A stretch of DNA of 64,000 bases, taken from NCBI RefSeq assembly GCF_022376445.1, contig NW_025955163.1:1-64000 (forward strand), read 5' to 3'. This DNA comes from Fomitopsis serialis (lineage: Eukaryota; Basidiomycota; Agaricomycetes; Polyporales; Fomitopsidaceae). This document shows, piece by piece, positions 39,544 to 51,024 of this stretch. Position numbers and translations under genes: made by a program. The notes under the pieces are model-generated. The model was not told the origin of the DNA. It ran no database searches and saw only the letters and a program-made list of their open reading frames with translations. Numbering within the stretch: the stretch's first letter is position 1; every line of letters begins with the position of its first letter.

Positions 39544-41918
39544 GGCTGCGAACGCTAAAATAAAGAACGGGCGGTGAGCGGTTGCGAGAGAGGCGTTGGG
39601 ATCCCAGCCACACGAGACGCAACCCACCCTCGGGGCCCTAGTCGGACGTCCGGAAATAGCAGCGAGCTAGTCGGATGCGCGCTGCGGACGCGGGGGGGAC
39701 GCGAGGGCGCCTGGGAGGGGAAAGAAGGAGACTGAAGGAGAGGCAGGTAGGCTGCGGGCGAGCGGTCAAAGAGGGAGACCATCCTCAATTTGTAAGTACG
39801 CCCTGCCTATATCGGGCACCCACCGCGCGCCGGGCAGCCGGCCCTTTGCCGGGCTCTTTGCCCCGCCGTGTCCTTCTCCGACTTAGACAGTCTTCTCCTC
39901 CAGCCCCCGTCCCTTGCCCGCCTTCAAGCTGCTGCTGATCTTGCGGCTGCACCGCCCACCGGCCCCGACGGCTCTGCCATCGTCGCAGGGCACGTCCTCT
40001 CCCTGACTTTGCTCAGACTCTCACAAGCAACATGCTCGCGTGCATGTCGGCCTTGGGGTCACCTGCCGCCTCCTGGGCTGTCCGTGTCCCTGCCGCGTCC
40101 GGCGCAATGCTTTCTACCCGCCTTCAAGTTGTGAGACCGCTCAACGATACCCTCCGCGCATCTTTCCGAGGCGGCCTCAACAGCCCTTCGCATGTGTCCG
40201 CGATCATAGGCCCCCGTGTCTCGTCAGTAGACGGACGAACGCTACCGCCGACCAGGCCACAGAACCTTTCCGAGAGGCTTTGCTCGGCCTCTACTTGCCC
40301 CCCAGTCTCATACTTCACCAAGTGGCGCTAGTGTGGATGAGGCGTTTGCTTCGAAGCTTGTTCGAAGCCCCCGAGTCTTCGGAGTCGATCGCCCGTCTAG
40401 GAAGTTCTGTGGTCTGCCAACGTCTCCCCGAGCGCGACACCTCCGAACAGTGGCAACCTAACGCGACACGACGCGCGACCCGCTCAGCTAGCCTCATCTC
40501 TCGTCCCCTCTGCGACCGTCAGCGGCTCCGCACCGAACACACTGTGCGCCAATGGTATTTGCCTCATCACAGAACAAAGGCTTCCTCGACGCCTATTCCT
40601 GCAGACGCTAAAGCGTTCCCTGGATTATAGATGTCCGTCCGGTACCAAACCCCGTATGTCGAATCGATGCCTTCGATAGGGGAACGTACGCACTGCCATT
40701 CACATCACAGCGCAGTTCACACAACCCGCATAGCAACGTTAACCATGTGCCCCTCTACTACCAACGCGGGTCCGCGCGACATCAAGGTCTCAACACCGTG
40801 CCCCATGTATCCTCGGCGACTGGCCGACTACAAACAGCTTGATCTCATGAGTTGCATTGCCTTTCGTGCGGCGTCCCCTCACTCAAGAGCTCATTGACTA
40901 CTCAGCACAGCACAAGCACATGCACACGCACAACACCAATCACACCCATCGATCCTGAAGAACTTGCAGTGAAGCTTGACTGTCACGCCGACTCTGCACG
41001 CTCAGCGTTCTCATGCCTCCCTCCGCGTTGCTGCCTGCCGGCGGCCGCCGCGCTATCCATAGCCCTCCGCGAGGCATCGAACCCGGAGGCTCTATCATCA
41101 CGGCAGTGTACGGCTCGACTTCCGACCACTTCCACGCCCATTCAGACTCAGTGTGCGTCCTCCGGGCTCAACGCGCTGAGCTATCTATACCTAGACGGTT
41201 TAGCGCACTGGCTGAACTGCTGCAGCTGAACGTGGACGCTCGTGCGCCGTCTCCTATCTGCGTCCTCCTTCGACGGAAACATGCTAGTCGCTGCGTATCG
41301 GGACTGTGGCCATACTAGTCAACGCCTGGCAGGGAACCACATCGTCGATCAGGCCGTGTGGGTTTGGCGAGTGCCGTCCGTAGGCGCTGCACACTCCGAT
41401 TCCTCGCTCTCACCCTGACGTGTGTACTTTCATTGTCCTGCCGCTGGCTGGGAAGCTACTGGGACATCCGCAATGCCGATGAAACAACTTCCTTGGCATA
41501 TAATCAGTACTTATGCGGCGTCATCCTTCCATCACGACCCCAAACTCTACGCATATACGCCATGTCAGCCAGGCCTAACACGCACAAGCTGATCAAGACT
41601 GCACGTCGTGCTCTGCCGACTGTTTTGCTCTCGCGCTACGACTTATCGTGAACTGTATGCCCGATCCGTCCACTTCCACCGGCCGGCAGACGCTTCTTCG
41701 CACAGCAACGAGACGCCCTGGCCGCAGCGTTCATGCACAAGTTCTTGACGCTCCCGCAAAGTACTACCTACAAGAATATCGTCAAACGAGCGACCGCACA
41801 TTTTGGCCTCCCAGCTGTGACCTCGTACCGTCTCGCTTCTTACATAGCAGAACACATGAACCCGAATTCGTATCTGGTCCGCTTTCGGCCCTGCTGTGTG
41901 CATGTTCAGCAAGTACGC
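39544..41918. other. Unassigned 2.4 kb with coding-like fragments
   Basis: Plus-strand open stretches at 40040-40630, 40852-41318 and 41358-41912 look partly protein-like, for example FREALLGLYLPPSLILHQVA near 40270 and QSTTYKNIVKRATAHFGLPA near 41760. No set of splice sites joins them into one protein and I cannot name a family. They may be a decayed gene, a real multi-exon gene disturbed by indels, or transposon remnant next to the LINE. Confidence 0.35.
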
Positions 41919-42139
41919 TACTATATCGGTCCGGGATCTCGGCCAGGACAGGGAACTCGGTCAGTCATGCATTGCTCAAGAACGGCTGGGATTTTTCGGA
42001 CAAAAGGCACCTTGCTGTGTTTGTTTCGATTACAGCTATCGACTGGTATACTTACTACACGAAACAGATGGGAACTTCACTGCCTACGCTCGACTGACCG
42101 AGTTCCCTGTCCTGGCCGAGATCCCGGACCGATATAGTA
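41919..42139. mobile_element. 221-bp inverted-repeat element, MITE-like
   Basis: The 48 bases at 41919-41966 are the exact reverse complement of 42092-42139, separated by a 125-base spacer. The outermost base pair on each side is TA, so it can be read as 46-base terminal inverted repeats (starting CTATATCGGTCCGGG) flanked by a TA target duplication, as in Tc1/mariner-type MITEs. The spacer has no coding content I recognise. The perfect arm match implies recent origin or conversion. An alternative is a simple foldback. The right end is overlapped by the target duplication of the LINE insertion. Confidence 0.7.
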
Positions 42140-42147
42140 TCCCGTTG

Positions 42148-42152
<5 letters not shown>
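42135..42152. repeat. LINE target-site duplication, 3' side copy
   Basis: TAGTATCCCGTTGGGCTC, identical to 45458-45475. The first T may belong to either side, so the duplication is 17 or 18 bp. It abuts the poly(T) tract. Confidence 0.92.
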
Positions 42153-42181
<29 letters not shown>

Positions 42182-45100
42182 GGAAGGCTTTTTGTGGGTC
42201 GCAGCAACAGACAATGGGTCTGCCCCGCGAGCCCAGCCAGCGAGCAGGTTTCCCCGCTTGTGCTATCCAGGGAGAAAATGCATTTACGCACAGTCACATC
42301 GGTGACTAGTGTGGGACTCCGATTACCCCGCGTCCCGCTGTTCGCGGTCTTTGGGGTCAATACCCACTAAAACCCAGTTGCATTGTGTCCAGTCATCGGG
42401 GAACGCGCTTTCATCTCTTAGCGTGCCGTTCCAGGTTCCTAGCACAAGGTCAGTGCTTAGGGCCATCCGTCCGAAACGACGGTGCGTCATGGCGATGTCT
42501 AGGCGGAGCCTCTCGTTTATAGCGTGTACCCATCTTGCCCGGATCGCTCTTGCCGGGTGCGTCCAGTTCTCGTCTTCACCATGGCCTATTACCCTCTCGC
42601 ATCTTAGCTTCCATATAAGGTAGGCGGACTCAGTCACTAATATCCTCCATAGTCTTTCCGCGTAGGGTCGCCGTTTGTTTTTAGCATTCCGCCACGTCCT
42701 CAGTCCTGCTCCTAGTACGTCCTCTATCTTTATTGGGGTCCAGGCTCCGGTCTTGTCTTTTTTCTTCCATAATTCCTTCGCCAGGCGCCATATCTCACGC
42801 CTCCCGGGTGCTCGGCACTCTGTCAGTATGTGCTCCAGGGTGTCTGTCGTGCCGCACGTTCTGCACGTGCCCCGGTCCTCATATCCTGGGATCTTTTTCC
42901 AGTAGGTGCCGCACCTATGGGCCTCGTGGATGCTTTTCCACAGGAAGTCTCCGACTTGTCTTCTTATGTCTTTTGACCGTATGCTTCGCCAGATGTCGGC
43001 TTCATGGTGTTCTTCCCCTGTCCGCTCTCTTAGGCTGTTCTTTATCTTGCTGATGTTCGCTGCAGTGCCTCGGCGTTCCGTTGTCTGTTTTCTTTCACGT
43101 ATTCCCCGATATGCTAATCTCTGCGTCATCAGGTCGAGTCTTGCTCCGGATACGTTGAACACTGGGTCTATCTGGGTCTCGATCGCGTCGGGCTGTGTTC
43201 CCTGCCGTGCGGCCTTTGCTTTGTCCCGGGCTTTTTCCATTTGCTTCCAGTCGTCCTCTGTTGCCGCTTTACTGAAGGTTGTTACTGCGCATCGTTTTCG
43301 TATAGTTGCCGTGACGGCTCGCAGCAGTGGGGCGTTTGGGACCTCTATCCACCCGCGATTCTCCCACTTCTGAAGGTCTTTCACCAGGTTGTCGCTTAGT
43401 GCGTTCGTTTCGCCTATTAGGTGCAGGGGTGCGTCGATGGGGGCCGTCTTCACTGCGTAAAGCGCAGCTGTGATCTCGCCCGATTCCGTTGTTCGTTGCG
43501 TGTCCGGTGTTTGGGCTGACACCCACGCGTTCCTCGTGGTGTCTCTTGGGAAGTGCGCGTATCCGGTTCCATCTCGTCCCGGTTTCCTTTGTGTATCGTC
43601 TCCCGCCGCCTCTCGGGATCCGAGGACGTATACCGTGTCTCGTTCGTCGTCCACCACTCGTCCTCGCCTTGGGCGTATGGCCGGTGGGTTGTTGATTGTG
43701 GGTGTTTCTACGAATACGCGGAAGGCTTCTGATATTCCACCTTGCAGTGTGAGTGAGGGGTCGAAGGTGACCTCTCCTCCTTTCTCAAGGGCTTTGGTGT
43801 TTAAGTCTCGCCTTTGTTGTGTCAACGTCAAACCGTCCGGCGTGCTGTTATGCTCAGGGTTCCATTTGGGCTTCAGTAGGTCTAGGAGCCGCGCCGCGGC
43901 TTCTCTGCATCTCAGCGGGTCCGGACATCCGGATATCCTGTCTTGTTCACATAGGGCGCATAGACATGCTTTTCCAACTACCGATCCCGGCTCTCCCTGT
44001 ATGTATGCTTCGTGTCGTCTCGCGTTCAGCAGGTCAGCTACTGTTCGGACTCCGTGACGGTCTCTTAAGCAGTCGCTTAGTCTCGTGTTGTTTTTTCGTC
44101 GTAGTTGCTTGTCTGCGCTGATATGGTACCAGGCAGGCAACTGGGCTTTCTGTTTGTTGTCTAGCTTGATGGCTGCGAATGACGCATTGTGTTTCTTGGC
44201 TACTAACAGCATTCTTCGTAGGTAGAGGGGCAGGTTTGAGGCGGCGTGGCTGGATGGGTGCCAGTCCTGCAGGAAGGTGTTTATCTGTGCGTTCCTCTTA
44301 ATTGCTCCTGAGTCCTTTGTGACGTGGATCGCTAGCAGAGTGTCCACTGCGAAGGCCCATCTTGGCCTGTCCTCGTTTAGGGTCAGGTACCTTTGGACCC
44401 ACCGGAGCTCGATCGCTTCGTTCCGTGCCGCAATGTCAAGGATGCCAAGGCCGCCTTCCTCGGTTGGTCTGTGTAGGGTTTCGAGGTTTATGGGTGGTGA
44501 TTTGTGGGCCCCCCATATGAAGGCTCTTATCATTTTGGTGAGTGTTGTCTCCGCTGCTTTCGGCATGCCTTGAACCATTGTTAGGTATTGTGTTATTCCT
44601 CCCGGGCCCATTTGGATTATATGGCGTTTTCCGGTCAGGGTGGGGTGGCATTTCCCCCATCTATCTAGGAATGCTTGTGTTTTTTGAAGTGCCGGCGTCC
44701 ATATGGCGGCTTCATCCACTCCATTGCCTATCCACGCTCCCAGTATGCGTGTCGCTTCTCCGTCTTCTGCGATTGATATGGAGCTTGGTATCTCGGATTC
44801 CTCCCGTGTCTTGTTTATGCGCCTGGTTTGAATCACGTCGTTCCGGTACGTGGGGGTGCCTATTGGTATGACTTCGGTTTTGTCTCGGTTAAAGCGAGCT
44901 CCTGACGCCATACACCATTCATCAAGTACCGCCCACAGGTCTGTCCATGTGTCGTCTTGGGACAGGAAGGTGGACGTGTCGTCCGCGAAGAGCGACGCGA
45001 TCAGGTGTTCTGCCGCTCCTGGTATTTGGAAGCCCTTGAGCCTCGATTTTCTTAGCATGCACGCTAGGGGCTCGATGGCTAGGTTGAAGAGCAGGCAGGA

Positions 45101-45458
45101 TAAGGGGTCGCCTTGGCGTACTCCCCGTATTACGTCGTAGGGTAAGCTCCTTTCTCCGTTTATCATAACGACTGTCTTAGCGTGCTTGTATAGGTGCTTG
45201 ATCATGTCTATCAGCTTCTTGGGGAGGCCGAAAGCCTCTAGCACTCGCCACAGGTAGTCGTGCTTGATCTTATCGTACGCTTTCTCTTGATCTAGGGCGA
45301 CTATTACGCCGTTTTCTTCCGTTGCTTCTGCGTAGCTTATCATGACTCTGCACAGTTGCGTTTGGTCGGTTATTCGTCGTCCTGGCATGAACCCGGCTTG
45401 GTCTGGGTGGATTATTTTGACTGCCACGGAGGCAAGGCGTGTGGCGATTATCCGGGTT
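42153..45458 (-). mobile_element. 5'-truncated non-LTR retrotransposon (LINE) with RT and RNase H-like regions
   Basis: The element is about 3.3 kb on the minus strand, ending in a 29-base poly(A) (poly-T at 42153-42181) and bracketed by an exact 17-18-bp target-site duplication. Its 5' end falls inside the reverse transcriptase, at ...ILTRIIATRL, so the endonuclease and early RT motifs are missing: a dead-on-arrival insertion. The frame has no stops until 42323. RT motifs seen: GFMPGRRITDQTQL, VALDQEKAYDKI, GVRQGDPLSCLLFNLAIEPL, LFADDTSTF and a later KTEVIPIG. An RNase H-like stretch follows (near 43500-43300), then a CCHC-like finger CRTCGTTDTLEHILTEC near 42850. The open frame and perfect duplication mark a young insertion. 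The clade (Tad-like or other) is not certain. Confidence 0.93.
42323..45458 (-). CDS. LINE polyprotein remnant: reverse transcriptase, RNase H-like, zinc finger
   Basis: This is the single open frame of the truncated element. By chance the frame runs on upstream through the target duplication into the flank to about 45511 without a stop, which adds about 18 foreign residues. It lacks its own start codon and the upstream endonuclease. The catalytic Asp pair of RT is present as FADD, the usual variant in fungal LINEs. Without a 5' promoter it is probably not expressed as an active enzyme. Confidence 0.85.
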
Positions 45459-45475
45459 AGTATCCCGTTGGGCTC
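45458..45475. repeat. LINE target-site duplication, 5' side copy
   Basis: Exact copy of 42135-42152. At the 5' join the duplicated end reads into the element as ATACTAACCCGG, where ATACTA also fits the element's own Ile-Leu codons. This is consistent with microhomology at the 5' junction. Confidence 0.92.
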
Positions 45476-45807
45476 GGTACGAATAGAAGCGCGAAGTGTC
45501 TGCGCATGCACATGTCCGTCGGACCACTATCGGGAGATCGCAACTCAATCAGACCGTTCACAGAGGCTGAGGCTATCTATGTAGCAATCGCGGACATCGT
45601 CGTCGTAGAGGTGCGTCATGCCCCGGACTTGTCGAACGGACGTTTCGGAGCGTTCAGCTTCCTCGCCGCAATTCGGAGACGCTCGCGCGCATGGTCCGTT
45701 TCGAAGCGTTATATTGTGTGCCGGGAAACAAACAGAGATCCGGAAGACATTACTATTCCAAGTATGCGTACAATAAAGATACAGACGCGACAGGACACGA
45801 TGAACGA
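45476..45807. other. Short gap between LINE and EAF1
   Basis: Original flank of the insertion site and 3' region of EAF1; no gene seen. Confidence 0.4.
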
Positions 45808-48800
45808 TCACTGCTGCTGCTGGTACGCGCCGCTCTGCGCATTCTGGGTCATATTCGCCGCGTTCTGCCACCCCCCTCGTCAGAAAACCATCGCTCCCAA
45901 GTGACTCATGCACTCACCCTCAACAGATTTTGCAGCTGCATCGTATGCTCCATCTGCTGCTCCTGCGTGAACTGCGCATTATGCAGCGTCGGGATATTGT
46001 AGTAGCCCAAGCTCGTCTGGCGCGGCACGCCGACGCCCTGCGGCTGCTGCGCCATCCCCGCGTGTGGCTGCGTTGACGATGGGCGTGAGGAGCTCGCGCT
46101 CGCGCCGTTCGCGGGTGTCGCGGCTACGTGCGGCGGCGACGCCTGTTGGGGGATCGCCGGCGAGGAGCTCGTAGCACGCGCAGCATACGGCGGCGAGAGG
46201 TGCGCGTTATTCATCGCACTCGAGGCTGCCTGGGCTTGCGCTTGTGCGAGGGCCTGTGCACGAGCTTGCGCCTGCGCCTGCGCTTGAGCTTGCGCCTGCG
46301 CCTGCGCTTGAGCTTGCGCCTGCGCCTGCACTTGAGCCTGCATCAGCTGTGTCGGCGAGAGACGGCTGTTTCCCAGGGCCATAGGGTTGGATAGCCGTTG
46401 TTGTTGGGATATACCGACTTGCGTCCGGATCTGCGGGACTTGAGATGCTTGCTGTTGCGGTATTCCATTTGCGACAGGCCTAGGCGTCCCGTTGGAAGGT
46501 GGCTGTTGCGCCTGCTGTTGCTGCCCTGGCTGTTGTTGTTGTTGTTGTTGTTGTTGCTGCTGCTGCTGCTGAAGCAGTTGTGCCTAGAATGTTAAACGCC
46601 AAACAGTCAGGAATACTTCAGACTGCACACGGAGACTCCGATTATGACTGACCTGCTGTCGCTGTTGCGCTTGCTCTCGTATAAGGGTCTGTTGACGGGT
46701 GATTAGGTCATTCTTACGCATCATGAGTTTGGGTTGTTCGCGTGCCTCTTTTTCATGTTTCATACGACTGAGTTCCGCAGGCGTATACCTAGGCAGCTTG
46801 TTGTATTGGCCATGAGTATCGTGCACGGCTGCAGGCTTGCGTTGCGTTGCTGCACGATATGTTCATTTTGTGGACGTAGACACGACACGGGAAGAGGTCG
46901 CACCATTCTGTTTTGCTGCGGCCTCTTTCTTCTTCATGGCCTTCCGTATAGCATCATGCATAAGATTGTGCCTTCGCTTCTTCGCGTCCACGCCTGTCGA
47001 GGCGGCCGCGTTTGCAGCGAGCGAAGCTGCTGCGTTGCTCGCTGCACGCTTGTACCGCGTCGTCATCTGAGTCGGCGCCGAGGTGGCCTGTGTGCGGGTA
47101 TCGTCAGTACCAGCGTCAGATCTGCCCCATCGCGTGTTCCAGCGATCCAAGCAGTCCGCAACGCTCCTCCTGTCCGTGGCGATCGTTACCCGGGATGAAT
47201 TGAACGCATCCGTGATCAGAGCCCAGTTGTTCGAATACATGCCTGCCAATTGCTTCAACAACGCATCGTCTTGCGGGGTCCACATGATGTCGGCGGCACG
47301 TCTGCGAGCGTCCTTGGACCCATGAGGAAGTAGCGATGAGTGCGCAGAGGGAGAGCCGGCTTTCGGGCCCTCGAAAAGATCTGAAGACGTTGAGATGATT
47401 ATGACGCCACTAGACGGAGAGTTACTTACCGCAAGAGGTATTATCGACTGTCCGAGACATTGGGGAGCCATAGTCAATAGTCACTGGCATCTCCTCGATA
47501 TGCTCCCAGTGGTCGCCACTCCAGTGCAATGATGGCTGAAGAGCACCAACCAAAGTGGGCTTTTGTAGCATGAAGTCGCTCATGGGCGTCAACTTGCTGT
47601 ACAATGTATCGTCGATACGTTTGGTTGGGTCGTCTTTGTCCAACCTTTGTTTGTCAGACTTCTTTCTGTCGACGGGGAATTCTGTCACTGGCTCCAGCAT
47701 ACCGTACGGTGTAAGTTCAGGGAAGATAGATGAGAGGTCGGCGGGAGGGAGGGGAGCAGTGTGACTCGAATGTGGGTTCTCCTCGGTCGAGAGTTCAGCC
47801 ATGCCTTTCACGAGCTCAACGTCGTCAAGATCAAGGACCAGCTTGTCCAGGTCAAGGCTCAGGATCTGGTCGCGTAACGGTCCATAAGTATTAGCATCGC
47901 GCCTCGCCTTGGACTTCGAGGCCGGTGCAGCCAACGTAGGGTCCCTCGAGATTGACTTGAGTCCTTGCTTACCAACCCCACCACCTTCCTCCGGCTTAGC
48001 GTCGATGTGAGACTGTCCATTCTTCTGCGAAGACAACGCGTCGCTGTTGGTCTGATTTCGCCGAGTAGAACTCTCAGGCAGACGTAAGGCAGAAAGATCA
48101 TCATCGTCTTCGGTCTTGGGTCTCAGTTCGGTAGGACCAACCTTGAAGGAAGTCCGACCAGGATCATGGTTGGTGCACTCCTCAGCCGCGTCCCGTGCCA
48201 GGTTCTCTGGAGCGAGCGGATCATAGACACCAGCCCTCTCCTTGTCCCCTTCATCGTCACTGTCGTCCTCAGATTCGGAGTCGTTAGCGGGCGTGTTGGT
48301 TTCCCTAGAGTCGGCTCCCCGGTCATTGTCCAGGTCGGGCAGCTCGACATCATCGCGCACATCAGCGTCCTCGCCTGCCTCCTCTTGCTCCTCTGGGCGT
48401 GGCCTCCTCCACAGCACACAAATGCCCCTGTTTACCCGTTCTTCCAGCGATCCTGCTTCGTGCCAATCCATCACAGCATGAACGAGATTGTAGGCGAGTG
48501 CAATCTTCCATCGCCTTTCTTCGCGGAAGTCGGTACGCATCCATTTCTACAAACAGCAGTCAGGTAGTGGTTCCAGCGAAGCACGATTGGAGTTGCTTTA
48601 CTGACCATTTCATCCATGAGGTAGTCCCAGTGAGATTTGGCGGTCCCGCCTAGAGCTCGCTGCTTCTTCGGTTGTCGGAAACTCCAGCCACTGCCTTCTT
48701 TGAGCATTTCGACTCGTTCCATAGTGCGGATCAGTCTAAGCTCTCTGTAGGCAACCTGAAAGTTATTGAGCCACAGGGAGAACACGCAAGACGATGAACA

Positions 48801-50143
48801 TACATTCCACTCGTGGGTGCTGACACACTTGGTCGCCTTTGCAAGCCTCTTCCAGACTGGATTGGCACGAACTAAGGCACCCCATTTGTTTATGCCGATA
48901 GGCATCCAATCATCCTTTTTGGGATCTCCTTTGTCGCCACCCTTCTCATGTTTTTCCTTGTCTCGCTTCTTCTTGTGTCGGCCAGGTGTGCTCTTGCGCT
49001 GAAACTCAGCGGGAAGGACATTCAAAGGAGGCAGTGAATAATCTTGCTTGAAGCGGAAAAAATCAGGGGGTAGCCGCGGTTTTCCAACCGACATCGTATT
49101 CTCGTCTGCCAGCCGTTCGGCAGAGGCGAAGTTGAACGCGACGACAGGAGCCGGGGGAGGTGCGATTGTGATGTATTCGAGCCGTCGGCTAGGCTCAACG
49201 GCAGGACTCGGCCTGGATGAAGGGGGTAGAGAATCATGTAATAGATGAGAGACCGTGTCCGACGATGTCTCGTCGACTCGCACATCCTCCTTGTAGTCTT
49301 CTTCCGCGTCAGCAGCGGGAAGCGCAGTAGGCTCGTTCGGGTCAAGTACGTCAGGAGTTCCGACAGAACGTGGAGAAGGAGAACGACGTTTCTCGGGACG
49401 AAGGCATAGCTCGTCTGTGGATGCTGAGAGGGACCTCGGACGTGATGTATGGGAGACGTGCGAACGAGTGCGAGAACGGTAAGGTTCGACGACAGAACCC
49501 TCCGAAGGTGTTGACGACCGCTTGCGCTTGATCCCTCTCTTCCCGTCCGAACCATATCCTTGGTCCTCGTCAACATTCTCAGCTTCTGGAGGTGAAGAGA
49601 TGCCCCGCGTGTCGTCGACCTCCATTCCTGTATCCTCGTCCTCCACACGCATAACAGTGACAGCGGCCTTTTCTGGCTGGTCGAAAACTCGGGGGGAGGC
49701 TGAAGGCTGAGATCCCTCAGCTGCAACCGGGGCATACGGATGGGACACATCGTCTGGGAAGTTACCATCGTCGACGGGAATTGTAGGGTCACCAAATATC
49801 TCAGCGTCCGACAGAGAAGAAATATGCCCGGTTTCCGGACTTTCAAAAAAGGGATCAGCCAACAAACAGTGAGCGCAGGGATTAGAGCTCACTGTTTGTG
49901 CAGATCGAATCTCTCTAGGAAGACCTCCAGGTTCGGCCCATCGTCTGGCTCAACTGTGGTGGCAATGCCTAATCTCTCCTTCTTCTGCATGAGTTGGTAC
50001 ATCTCCTGCAGCAACTGATCCCGCCGTTTCGATATTTCTCTGCAGCATACCGTCCAGCCTCCAGCTCTGTAGCATTGTGACGATAGGACTCACTGCAACT
50101 GTGCCAAGCGGTCTTCAACCAGAGCCTCGGCCAACTCGGACAT
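45808..50143 (-). CDS. EAF1: NuA4 histone acetyltransferase subunit EAF1/VID21 (HSA-SANT protein)
   Basis: Scaffold subunit of the NuA4 acetyltransferase. The likely ATG is 50143-50141 (MSELAEALVEDRLAQL), then RDQLLQEMYQLMQKKERLGI and a long acidic, Ser/Pro-rich region. The HSA domain (SHWDYLMDEM, then KWMRTDFREERRWKIALAYN, near 48640-48490) is followed by a SANT/Myb domain (MWTPQDDALLKQLAGMYSNN then WALITDAFN, near 47280-47200). The C-terminus holds polyGln (about 46528-46575) and Gln-Ala dipeptide repeats (about 46225-46345), ending QNAANMTQNAQSGAYQQQQ at 45808. Frame problems: one A missing at 50027-50029 (AEKYR/KRRDQ), another change near 50093, and a phase mismatch at the last intron beside a six-G run at 45871-45876. 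Gene identity is clear; the exact ends are less so. Confidence 0.87.
46222..46575. repeat. Gln-Ala dipeptide and polyGln coding microsatellites in EAF1
   Basis: Alternating CAG/GCx-type codons give a run of Gln-Ala pairs around 46225-46345, and a TTG/CTG array (coding-strand CAA/CAG) around 46528-46575 gives polyGln. Such tracts are common in fungal chromatin proteins and are prone to length change. Confidence 0.8.
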
Positions 50144-51024
50144 CGTCTAACGCTGGCGGCGACACGAGGAACGGGAGAGCAGGAGATGAGAACGACAGGG
50201 AGTCCGTTCCTAGTATTCGGCGTGTGGCTTGGATGGCCGAACGCGAGGCCACAAGTAGGATCGTATGAGCCCAAGGCAGAGCACGCGGGAGGGTACAAGA
50301 TCTCTCTAGACCAAGTCGGCAAGTTTGTATGCACACTAAGTTCACTGTGATACAGCCACAGCAGAGCGGTTCCGGAGACAGGTTGAAGATGAGAGTACGG
50401 AAGGACGGATATGGCCGCCACCGTACTCTGTACTGAACGCTCGGGAGTTGCCGAGGCTGCACCTGAGCGAGAGAGGAAATAATGCTTCCCCCATTAAGAA
50501 ACTGTAGAGGAACGTCGGGACAGGTAGCGCACCACTTTTCTCTGGTCCACACCATTAATCGTTCGAGCCTATGAGCTGGTGCATGGTGTATACCGTATCT
50601 GGTAAAACATACATTGCCATCGAGCGCGACATCATGCAGAGGGGATGTCGATAATAGGACCTCAGACGTACCGGGGTACATACCGTCGTATGTAAGTATA
50701 AGTATGTAGTGCTCCCCGAGAGGGAACCCTACACTTACACTGTGAATGCTTCCAACGAATCGCGAACGCGCCGTCGCACAGACGCGCTCATTACGCCGAC
50801 TGACCGGTTTTTAACTGATCTCAAACCGACGCTGGATATGCCATGCACATGATGTAAGTGTTATCCGTGCGGGAGAGGACACCGTTCACTAAATGGGGAC
50901 TACGGGTATCGGAAACAATGCATCTGTACGTACAAGCGAGGGCGAACATAAAATAATGAGTGCAGAAACCCGGGAGCAATGATGTGGTACGAATGTCCAG
51001 CCTAGCCAAAGAGTTCTGCAGATA
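50144..51024. other. Intergenic between EAF1 and KNR4
   Basis: About 880 bases; the left part is the EAF1 promoter side and the right part the KNR4 3' region. A minus-strand frame (50115-50681) overlaps it and shows no domain. Confidence 0.4.

Noticed and set aside
42153..42181. Poly-T tract as an RNA polymerase III terminator
   Set aside because: It is the complement of the LINE poly(A) tail, next to the target duplication.
46222..46345. CRISPR-like or satellite array
   Set aside because: It is a coding Gln-Ala repeat inside EAF1, without spacers.
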